Source: Mycobacterium sp. 1554424.7 (lineage in GTDB: Bacteria > Actinomycetota > Actinomycetes > Mycobacteriales > Mycobacteriaceae). From it: 64,000 bases of DNA. The position numbers and the translations under genes were made by a program. The stretch spans positions 62,001 through 126,000 of the forward strand of contig NZ_LZSE01000122.1 of assembly GCF_001665295.1 (NCBI RefSeq), in the 5' to 3' direction. Below the pieces are notes generated by a model, which was given only the letters and a program-made list of their open reading frames with translations, was not told where the DNA came from and ran no database searches. Below, in pieces: positions 17,181-24,141 of this stretch; the first letter of the stretch is position 1; the number at the start of each line of letters is the position of its first letter.

Positions 17181-17938
17181 GGATGGGCGGTCAATGTCGT
17201 TCCCCAGGCTCGGGCCGCGCCCTGCCGCATCGCCTCGGGGTCGCCGGTGGTGAGATACACACGCTTGCCATGTATTGCGCTACCGCGGGTGTGCGGGTAC
17301 CGCTCGGCAATCGCGGCGGCCATTCGCTCGGCAGGGTCGATGAGTAGGGCCTGCGGCAGAGCGGCGGCGAACCATCTGCTCGCGGCCGGGTAATGGGTGC
17401 AGGCTAGGACCAGGGCATCGACTCGCCGCAGCGGCCCGAGGATCTTCGTCAGGTCGGTGAGGAACTGCGGCGAGCCGGCGCGACCGGCCTCAATGTGCGC
17501 GGACAGCGGTTGTGCCACCCGGGACAACACCACTCGCCCGCGCCCGGCCAGCCCGCGCCGATAGTGACCGGCGGCGATGGTACGACGCCCGCCGATCACC
17601 CCAATGTGACCGGTGAGTTCCTCGGGGACCGAAGCCAACCCGTGGTCGATGATTCCCTCGACGGGCACCGCCGCACCAGCGAGCCGACCGACCACCGTGC
17701 TGGCCGCGTTGCACGCGAGCACCACCTCGGTGGCTCCGCGCTCGGCGAGTGCGTCGACCACCGTCGTCAGGCGGTCGGCCAGCTCGTCGACTCGCATCCG
17801 GCCGTAGGGGGTGGCGCCGGCGTCCGACCAATACAGCACCGGCAGTCCGGGGGCCGCTTGGTCGAGGGCGTGAACCAGGCCCAGACCGCCGATGCCCCAG
17901 TCCACTATGCCCAAGCACGAGTTCGTGTTCATGGGCAT
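17135..17938 (-). CDS. Aspartate/glutamate racemase family protein (MurI-like)
   Basis: 267 residues. Both catalytic cysteines are present in their motifs: LACNAAST (~residues 79-86) and VLACTHYPA (~183-191). The N-terminal loop reads VDWGIGG where most MurI have DSGVGG, so a Ser is Trp. Such enzymes interconvert L/D acidic amino acids without PLP. This is unlikely to be the housekeeping MurI, given its context. Its ATG (17938) shares one base with the TGA of the upstream fusion gene, so the two are translationally coupled. The last ~15 residues (AAAASGAKAPPP) are encoded on the back of a thiolase relic, so the native C terminus was probably replaced. Confidence 0.8.
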   Translation of the reverse strand: MPMNTNSCLGIVDWGIGGLGLVHALDQAAPGLPVLYWSDAGATPYGRMRVDELADRLTTVVDALAERGATEVVLACNAASTVVGRLAGAAVPVEGIIDHGLASVPEELTGHIGVIGGRRTIAAGHYRRGLAGRGRVVLSRVAQPLSAHIEAGRAGSPQFLTDLTKILGPLRRVDALVLACTHYPAASRWFAAALPQALLIDPAERMAAAIAERYPHTRGSAIHGKRVYLTTGDPEAMRQGAARAWGTTLTAHPAVAAAASGAKAPPP

Positions 17939-19881
17939 CAGGGGTAGGAGAGTGGGGTCGTGCGGCCCTTGGGAAGGGGACCCGAATCGAAAGCCAGCAC
18001 TCGCTGTGAGACGGTCGTCGTCAACGTTTTCAGCCCGGCGCCGGGGAAGCGGCTGCCGAAGTACCAGCGGTACTCGTGCTCGGCACGGATTGGATTGTGC
18101 CGCAGCATCTCCCGCCAGTCGGGGTGGGTGGTCAACGCGGCCAGGTCTTTGGTGAACTGCGGGCGGACCCGCCGTGACCGGACGTGCGCGAAGGCCGACC
18201 GGGCGAGCACGCCGAGCTCGCGGACCCGCACCGGGTGTTCGACCATGTCGACGACCCACAGTCGTCCGCCCGGGGCGAGCACCCGCCGGATCTCAGCCAT
18301 CACGGGATCCCAGTCCAGGTACCGGAACGACAGAAACGAGATCACCACGTCGACATGGTCGTCGGGAACGTCCAGCGCCGGCCCGTCGACTTTGATGAAC
18401 CGCAGCCGGGCGCGGTTGCGGCTGCGTTCCCGTGCCCGATTGAGCTGGCCGGCCGAGTTGTCGATCCCGATGCCGAAGTCGATAACGCCGTTGTCGTCAA
18501 GTTCGCGAAGCAAAGCGCCATTGCCGCAACCGATTTCCAGCACTCGCAACGGCCGGCCGAGCTCGGCGCATGCACGGGCGGCCGTGTCCGACACCCACTG
18601 CCACTCGGCGCCCCGGACCTTGATGTCGGTGTAGGCACGGTCATAGAGGTCGGCCACGCGGTCATAGGACCGCTCCGTAACCGCGGCCGCGGGAACGCTT
18701 TGGACCATCGGCTCCGCCGCAGTGCCGAGATACTTGCGGACGCTGCCACTTAGGCCGTGGGATTTCTTGCCGGGCGTGGCGATCATGTAGAGACTCGGGC
18801 GAGCCGTCGGTCGACGGCCCGCCCACGCGAACCGGTCATTACGAGTCGACACGGTGGTGTAGTTGTAATTGCCGAACGCGGGAACCCCGAACACGTCGGC
18901 GAAGAAGGGCGCGAACCAACGGGCCGTTCGGCAGGCGTGGAAATGCGCACGCCCGTCGGCGGCGAACGGGATCGCCATGGACCGCCATTCGTGCGGGGAG
19001 AACTGCTCGGGCCAGTCCGTCGAACCGAACATTGGGCCGTACATGCCCGCATGGCTAATCAGGTGCAACTCGCTCAGCACCCGCCCCGAGTCGGCGAACC
19101 CGGCCAACTCGGCCAGGAAGTCGGCCTTGCGGTGGAGGCCGGAGACGATCACCTCGGCGTCGGGATGTGTGGCGGCCAGCTCCCGGGCCATCGTTGCCGC
19201 AGCCACCGCGAATTCGGCCGACCCGCCGCGGTAATGGGTGGTGTGTGCTACCCAAATCAATGGCTTTGCTTCGGGTTTGGGCGCGACGCGGGCGAACGGG
19301 ACGCGAGGATGATCACCCAGCGGGATCCACGCGCCGTAGTTACCGACCAGCTCGAGCACCTCAGCCCGCTCCAGGTCGAACACCCGCATGCTTGACGCCG
19401 GCGGGCTGTAGAAGTGCAGGGTCAGACCGCGCGCCCCGGCCGTCATGTCATGGATGTCCTCGGGCGCAATTCGAATCGGTACGCCCTCGGGCCGAGTGAC
19501 GTGCTCGACGACGACCAGCTGCGGGCCGTCCCAGCCGAACCGGCGCTCGACGAAGGTGCCCTCGATCGGGATGACGAAGCCGCCGGCCCCGCCGTGGTCG
19601 TGGGGCGCGCACCCGTGGCCCGGGCGCCAGCGGGCGAGCATAATCTCAACTCGGTCGTCGGCCCGCAGTATCAAGCGCGAGTAAGGCTCTCCCTCTTTGG
19701 GGAGTTTCGCCGCTTCGGCTAGGGTCGGCCCGGCTTGGGCTACGCGGGCCAACAACTCGGGGCCCGGTACCTCGCCACGCATGGCGACTCCGGCCAGGGC
19801 ATCGAGTAGCGGTGCCAGCTCCACGAGCGCGTCGCGGGTGATGGGTATTTGGTGGTGGGCCCGGTGGGCGGTGTCGGTCAT
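17938..19881 (-). CDS. Three-part fusion: CDO-like cupin, putative CHAT/caspase-like domain, SAM methyltransferase
   Basis: 647 residues. Residues ~55-170 match cysteine dioxygenase: PHDHGG (His94, His96), a DIHDM histidine (144) and the closing LTLHFYSPP strand, giving the 3-His iron site. Residues ~205-395 are a separate alpha/beta domain: VAHTTHYRGG, then LHLISHAG (His277) and, about 40 residues on, AHFHACRTARWF (Cys317). This His-then-Cys order after two strands is like CHAT/DUF4347/caspase-fold peptidases; the assignment is inference. Residues ~440-570 are a class I methyltransferase (VLEIGCGNGALL, then PGGRLWVVDMVEH). No signal peptide. It is coupled to the racemase gene and divergent from the thiolase. 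Substrate unknown. Confidence 0.7.
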   Translation of the reverse strand: MTDTAHRAHHQIPITRDALVELAPLLDALAGVAMRGEVPGPELLARVAQAGPTLAEAAKLPKEGEPYSRLILRADDRVEIMLARWRPGHGCAPHDHGGAGGFVIPIEGTFVERRFGWDGPQLVVVEHVTRPEGVPIRIAPEDIHDMTAGARGLTLHFYSPPASSMRVFDLERAEVLELVGNYGAWIPLGDHPRVPFARVAPKPEAKPLIWVAHTTHYRGGSAEFAVAAATMARELAATHPDAEVIVSGLHRKADFLAELAGFADSGRVLSELHLISHAGMYGPMFGSTDWPEQFSPHEWRSMAIPFAADGRAHFHACRTARWFAPFFADVFGVPAFGNYNYTTVSTRNDRFAWAGRRPTARPSLYMIATPGKKSHGLSGSVRKYLGTAAEPMVQSVPAAAVTERSYDRVADLYDRAYTDIKVRGAEWQWVSDTAARACAELGRPLRVLEIGCGNGALLRELDDNGVIDFGIGIDNSAGQLNRARERSRNRARLRFIKVDGPALDVPDDHVDVVISFLSFRYLDWDPVMAEIRRVLAPGGRLWVVDMVEHPVRVRELGVLARSAFAHVRSRRVRPQFTKDLAALTTHPDWREMLRHNPIRAEHEYRWYFGSRFPGAGLKTLTTTVSQRVLAFDSGPLPKGRTTPLSYP

Positions 19882-20194
19882 CTCTTATTCCTCGTGCTAG
19901 AAGATGGCCGGGTCTGGGATGGTGCTTCGGTGCTGTCCCGTTTACGGCCGTTGGGCATACGATTTCGCCGCGGCCTTGCGCGATCCTTGCGCGATCCTTG
20001 GGAAATGCCTCACCAGTCACGCTGGCCTCAAGAGTCACAAATGAGAGCCGCGAAAGCGCAACTACCGGCACGTATCCCGGGAGGTGCCGTCGGTGGTTGC
20101 ACCGTCGCGGAATGTCGGTAGCCCGTTACTATTGCCCCTACAGTATTTGCTACGATTCGCGGCATCTGTCCGCCCACCGCAGCGAGGTTGAAAC
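19882..20194. other. 313-base divergent promoter region, no gene seen
   Basis: Separates the leftward fusion gene from the rightward thiolase. No frame with coding character was found. It holds an 11-bp sequence (TTGCGCGATCC) repeated twice in tandem at 19976-19997. The thiolase ATG (20195) is preceded by GAGGT. No confident -10/-35 pair could be set. Confidence 0.5.
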
Positions 20195-21370
20195 ATGGCC
20201 ACACCCGTGATCGTCGGAGCCACCAGGACGGCGATCGGCCGCTCGTTCAAGGGCGCGCTCGGCAACACGCCCCCCGAGACGCTGATCACCACGGTGCTTC
20301 CCGAGGTGGTGCGCAGGTCGGGGATCGACCCGTCGGCCATCGACGACATCATCTTCGCCGAATCGCACTACGGCGGTGGTGATTTGGCGCGTTACGCGGC
20401 CGCCGCGACCGGCCTGGAGGACATCCCCGGTCAGGCCGTGAACCGGCACTGCGCGGGCAGCCTCACCGCGATCGGCAACGCCGCGGCCCAGATCGGCTCC
20501 GGGATGGAGCGCGTGCTCATCGCCGGTGGCGTTCAGTCGCTGTCCATGACGCCGCTGATGAACCAGCGCATTCCCGGCCCCGAGCTGAAGTTCGAGGAGC
20601 GCTGGCTGCCCCCGACGCACGTCGAGACGCCCGACGCGCCGACCAAGGACATGTCGATCACCGTCGGGTGGAACACCGCGCAAAAGGTCGGCATCACCCG
20701 CGAGGAGATGGACGCCTGGGCGGCCCGGTCGCACGAGCGCGCCATCGCCGCCATGGACGCGGGCAAGTTCCTCGACGAGATCGTCCCGCTGAAGATCACC
20801 CAGCTCGATGGTTCGGTGACCGACTTCTCGGTAGACGAGCATCCCCGCCGCGACACCACCATCGAAAAGCTCGCCGCCCTCAAGGTGCTGCACCCCGAGA
20901 TCGAGGGATTTTCGATCACGGCGGGCAACAGCAGCGGCACCAACGACGCCGCCGCGGCGGTCGCGTTGGTGGACCGTGACTACGCGCTCGCCGAGAAGCT
21001 GAACGTGATGGGCACCGTGCGGGCATGGGGCGCCGTGGGCGTGCCGCCGCGGGACTGCGGCCTCGGCGCGGTCAAGGTGATCGGCAAAGTGCTGCAGCGC
21101 GCCGGGTTGTCGGTCGACGACGTGGCGTTGTGGGAGATCAACGAGGCGTTCGCTTCCGTGCCGATCGCGGCGTGCCGCGAGTACGGCATCGACGAGGAGA
21201 AGGTGAACTTCTCCGGCAGCGGCTGCAGCCTCGGCCACCCCATCGCGGCCTCGGGTGCTCGCATGGTCACCACGCTGGCCTACGAGCTGGCGCGGCGCGG
21301 CGGCGGCATCGGTGTCGCGGCGATGTGTGCGGGCGGCGGTCAGGGCGGCGCCGTCGTCATCGAGGTCTAG
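20195..21370 (+). CDS. Acetyl-CoA acetyltransferase family thiolase
   Basis: 391 residues, standard thiolase length. The nucleophilic Cys is in NRHCAGSLTAIG (Cys86). Further motifs are GNSSGTNDAAAA, WEINEAFA, the GCSLGHPIAASGAR histidine and the second catalytic Cys in AAMCAGGGQGG. It condenses two acyl-CoAs or cleaves 3-ketoacyl-CoA in the cytosol. ATG at 20195 with GAGGT upstream. It is convergent with the next gene, leaving only four bases between stop codons. An internal piece (about 20334-20413) is repeated as a relic at 17101-17180. Confidence 0.93.
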   Translation: MATPVIVGATRTAIGRSFKGALGNTPPETLITTVLPEVVRRSGIDPSAIDDIIFAESHYGGGDLARYAAAATGLEDIPGQAVNRHCAGSLTAIGNAAAQIGSGMERVLIAGGVQSLSMTPLMNQRIPGPELKFEERWLPPTHVETPDAPTKDMSITVGWNTAQKVGITREEMDAWAARSHERAIAAMDAGKFLDEIVPLKITQLDGSVTDFSVDEHPRRDTTIEKLAALKVLHPEIEGFSITAGNSSGTNDAAAAVALVDRDYALAEKLNVMGTVRAWGAVGVPPRDCGLGAVKVIGKVLQRAGLSVDDVALWEINEAFASVPIAACREYGIDEEKVNFSGSGCSLGHPIAASGARMVTTLAYELARRGGGIGVAAMCAGGGQGGAVVIEV

Positions 21371-21374
21371 CGGC

Positions 21375-21986
21375 TCAATTGCAGAACGTGTAGCCGATGA
21401 ACTGGGCGTCGCGTGCGTTGGCCGAGTAGTTGACGTAGTGCACGGCCGGCATCCCGTTGTACTGGGTGTTGGTCTTCTGCGCGGTGGGCGGGGGGACCGC
21501 CTTGGGGAAGGCCAGGACCAGGTCGGCATAGATCTTCAGCCCCGTCTGGCAGACGGCCTCGGGCCGCGGCGGCTGGGCGTTCCACGCGTGCACGACGACG
21601 GGGTCGGTCAGCTGATAACCCGCGGCGCAATTGGGATCGCAGATCTTGAAGACCGCGGTCCCGGTCCCGTCGGCGCCCTGCGGGCCCCATGATGTCCACG
21701 ACATGTCTTGCAGCGCAACGGCAACACTGGCGCATCCCAAAACGCTGAGCTTCTTCGGGCGCTCCACAGGGGGGACCGACGGGTTGTAACAGCCCGGGAT
21801 GGCGTAGCTGGTCGGTGGCGACGGCTGGGTGGTGGCCTGGCCCGCAGTGGTCTGGCGGCCCTGGATCAGCTTCACGCCGACGACCGCGAGTACGCCGATC
21901 AGCAGCACAGCGAGGACGACACCCAAGACCCCCAGGCGTCCCCCCGGAAACCGCAGCCGGCTCGATGACGAGACGTTGCCGCTCAC
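21375..21986 (-). CDS. Membrane-anchored conserved mycobacterial protein, unknown function
   Basis: About 203 residues from GTG 21986 (VSGNVSSSS); GTG 22016 would add ten. A single hydrophobic anchor (VLGVVLAVLLIGVLAVVGVKL) follows a short basic N terminus. A Thr/Pro linker leads to an outer domain of ~140 residues with cysteines in IPGCYNP, LGCASV, ICDPNCAAGY, AVCQTG and the C-terminal FCN, so disulfides are likely. This is the style of many mycobacterial surface proteins. It is divergent from cysQ with about 100 bases between. No function is assigned. Confidence 0.7.
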   Translation of the reverse strand: MSGNVSSSSRLRFPGGRLGVLGVVLAVLLIGVLAVVGVKLIQGRQTTAGQATTQPSPPTSYAIPGCYNPSVPPVERPKKLSVLGCASVAVALQDMSWTSWGPQGADGTGTAVFKICDPNCAAGYQLTDPVVVHAWNAQPPRPEAVCQTGLKIYADLVLAFPKAVPPPTAQKTNTQYNGMPAVHYVNYSANARDAQFIGYTFCN

Positions 21987-22088
21987 GCTTACCAGGTTAT
22001 GGCAGAACCGGCCCACCTGGGTGGCGCTACCGCAAGAATCGTCGCAGGGTAAATTTGGTCAACGCTACCAACTTATTGAGGATTACCG

Positions 22089-22829
22089 ATGGATGATCAC
22101 GCTCTGGCCGCGCGGTTGGCCGCGGAGGCGGGACGGCTGCTGCTCGGCGTCCGGGACGAATTCGCCGAGGCCGACGCCAGCGATCGAAAAGCCGCGGGGG
22201 ACAAGCGGTCCCACGACTTCCTGATGGCGGCGCTGGCCGCCGAGCGGCCCGACGACGCGGTGCTGTCCGAGGAGGGCGCCGACGACCCGGTGCGGTTGGG
22301 CTCGGAGCGGGTCTGGATCGTCGATCCGCTCGACGGGACGCGGGAATTCTCCGAGCTGGGGCGCGACGACTGGGCGGTGCACGTGGCGCTCTGGCAGGAC
22401 GGTGAGCTCGCCGCCGGGGCGGTGGCGCTGCCGGCGCAGGGGGTCACGCTGGCGACGCCCATGGTCACCGCGCCCCCGGCCGCGCCGGACCAGCCCCGCA
22501 TCGTCGTCTCGCGCACGCGGCCGCCGGCCCTCGCCCTGGCCGTCCGCGACGCGCTGGACGGCGTGCTCGTCGAAATGGGTTCCGCCGGGGCCAAAGTGGC
22601 GTCGATCGTCCAGGGCCTGTCGGACGTCTACGTGCACGCCGGTGGCCAGTTCGAATGGGATTCGGCCGCCCCGGTCGCGGTGGCCCGCGCCGCCGGCCTG
22701 CACACCTCCCGCATCGACGGCTCGCCGCTGGCCTACAACCAACCGGACCCCAAGCTGCCCGACCTGGTGGTGTGCCGCCCCGAACTCGCCGCTACGGTGC
22801 TGGCCACGATACCGCCCAACGTCGAGTAG
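22089..22829 (+). CDS. cysQ: 3'(2'),5'-bisphosphate nucleotidase CysQ / inositol-monophosphatase family
   Basis: 246 residues. The metal-binding motifs of the Li+-sensitive phosphatase family are complete: LSEEGADD (~60-67), WIVDPLDGTREF (~76-87) and WDSAAPVAVARAAG near the C terminus. Mycobacterial CysQ (the recalled counterpart is Rv2131c) removes the 3'-phosphate of PAP/PAPS and can also dephosphorylate inositol phosphate and fructose-1,6-bisphosphate, linking it to sulfate assimilation. ATG at 22089. It converges on the TetR gene, with a hairpin-like repeat just after the stop. Confidence 0.88.
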   Translation: MDDHALAARLAAEAGRLLLGVRDEFAEADASDRKAAGDKRSHDFLMAALAAERPDDAVLSEEGADDPVRLGSERVWIVDPLDGTREFSELGRDDWAVHVALWQDGELAAGAVALPAQGVTLATPMVTAPPAAPDQPRIVVSRTRPPALALAVRDALDGVLVEMGSAGAKVASIVQGLSDVYVHAGGQFEWDSAAPVAVARAAGLHTSRIDGSPLAYNQPDPKLPDLVVCRPELAATVLATIPPNVE

Positions 22830-22876
22830 TTGCGCCAATCCCGCGCGAATCTCGACGACAACTCGACGCTCGGGCC
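22820..22876. terminator. Imperfect hairpin at the cysQ/TetR junction
   Basis: CGTCGAGTAGTTG pairs imperfectly with a downstream CAACTCGACG. The left arm includes the cysQ stop. The same right-arm core (ACAACTCGACGCT) occurs at another convergent junction (35832-35879). It lies between convergent genes and has no T-run, like many mycobacterial terminators. Confidence 0.45.
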
Positions 22877-22902
22877 CGGCCGGTCGGCCGCGCCGCAACC
22901 GC

Positions 22903-23553
22903 TCAGCGCTCTCCCGCGGGGGGCCAGGTTTGCATCGCCGCCTCGAGCTGTTCGTCTTCGAGCGCGGCGACGGTCAGCGGCGGCTGATCGCTGCGATAGC
23001 GCATGCCCTCGAGGAGGATGGCCACATAGCGGCGCCAAAGTTCGGTGTCGACCTGGCCGGCGTACTCGCTGACCGTTCCCGCCAACAGCCCGAAGATCGG
23101 CATGTCGCCGGGGGCCATCTCGGAACGCAGATGACCGTCCTTCTGGGCTCGCTCGAGCAGCTCGGAAAGCCTTGGTACGAGCCGAACTCGGGCGGCATCC
23201 ACCCGACTGCCGCAGTAGGCCCTGCTGAAGGCGACCTCTCGCATTCCCCGGTCGGTCGCGGTGAGTTCACACATTTGCTCGACGTACCACACGAAGCCCT
23301 GCCATGAATCGGGATGCCGCAGCGCCGTTTCCGCCAGGGCGGTCAGCTCGTCGATGCCGTCTTCGAAGATCGCCTCGAGCAACTCCTGTTTGGTGGGAAA
23401 CCGTCGGTACACGGTTCCCACCCCCACGCCCGCGTGGTGAGCCACCTCGTTGAGGGTCGCGTCCAGCCCCCGAGCCGCAAACAGCTCACGGGCGGCCTCG
23501 ATCACCCGCTGACGATTGCGCTCAGCGTCTTTTCGAAGCGGTCGATCCGTCAT
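22903..23553 (-). CDS. TetR-family repressor of the mmpS-mmpL unit
   Basis: 216 residues from ATG 23553 (MTDRPLRKD); the frame opens earlier but that stretch is promoter-like. The HTH is at ~25-65 (LNEVAHHAGVGVGTVYRRFPTKQELLEAI). The C-terminal ligand domain has the LLAGTVSEYAGQ helix. It is divergent from mmpS across a 150-base gap that contains a perfect palindrome, so it most likely represses mmpS-mmpL and itself. The inducing ligand is unknown; such regulators often respond to lipids or drugs. Confidence 0.85.
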   Translation of the reverse strand: MTDRPLRKDAERNRQRVIEAARELFAARGLDATLNEVAHHAGVGVGTVYRRFPTKQELLEAIFEDGIDELTALAETALRHPDSWQGFVWYVEQMCELTATDRGMREVAFSRAYCGSRVDAARVRLVPRLSELLERAQKDGHLRSEMAPGDMPIFGLLAGTVSEYAGQVDTELWRRYVAILLEGMRYRSDQPPLTVAALEDEQLEAAMQTWPPAGER

Positions 23554-23599
23554 CTTGCATGCGCTCACGTCGATGAGTGTAACGACGGCAACACTTCGA

Positions 23600-23626
23600 A
23601 TAAGTGGATTGACTCTATCCACTTAT
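23600..23626. promoter_or_regulatory. Perfect TetR operator in the mmpS promoter
   Basis: Arms ATAAGTGGA (23600-23608) and TCCACTTAT (23618-23626) are perfect inverted repeats around a 9-base spacer. The spacer contains a -35-like TTGACT (23609-23614), and a -10-like TAGGTT lies 17 bases later (23632-23637). A repressor bound here would cover the mmpS promoter. Confidence 0.75.
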
Positions 23627-23703
23627 CTGGTTAGGTTGTCTACCTAGACCGTCGCCGGTCGCCGACCCCCCGGCTTGCCTGGGATCACCGAAAGGCTCGC
23701 ACC

Positions 23704-24141
23704 TTGATTGACGCGATGACCAGGCTCCTCAGGCGCGCCTGGCTGCCCCTACTGGTAGCGGTTGCGGTCGCCGTCGGCGCAGTCACCGTGGACCAATTGC
23801 ACGGAATCTTCGGCTCGAATGCCCTCCTGGTGACTCCGAAGGGTTCCGACAGCGCGGAGCGCTTCAACCCCAAGGTCGTGACGTACGAGGTGTTCGGCTC
23901 CACCCCGACGGCCGTCATCAACTATCTCGACCTTGACTCCAAGCCCCAGCGCGCCGTGAACGCCGCTCTGCCATGGTCTTTGACGCTGCGCACCACGGCG
24001 CCGGCGGCCACGCCCAACATCCTCGCCCAAGTCGACGGGCAGTCAGTCACCTGCCGGATCACCGTCGATGATCTGGTCAAGGACGAAAGGACCGCGACCG
24101 GCGTGAATGCCGAGACCTTCTGCCTGGTGAAGTCGGCATGA
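23704..24141 (+). CDS. MmpS-family membrane protein
   Basis: 145 residues. A short cytoplasmic end, one membrane helix ([16 protein letters not shown], ~14-29) and a ~110-residue outer beta-rich domain with [18 protein letters not shown] and two late cysteines (VTCRI, TFCLV) fit MmpS. MmpS proteins work with their cognate MmpL in siderophore or lipid export. TTG start at 23704, with GAAAGG (23690-23695) eight bases upstream; ATG 23716 is too far from it. The end overlaps mmpL by four bases (ATGA). Expression is likely controlled by the 23600-23626 operator. Confidence 0.9.
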   Translation: MIDAMTRLLRRAWLPLLVAVAVAVGAVTVDQLHGIFGSNALLVTPKGSDSAERFNPKVVTYEVFGSTPTAVINYLDLDSKPQRAVNAALPWSLTLRTTAPAATPNILAQVDGQSVTCRITVDDLVKDERTATGVNAETFCLVKSA

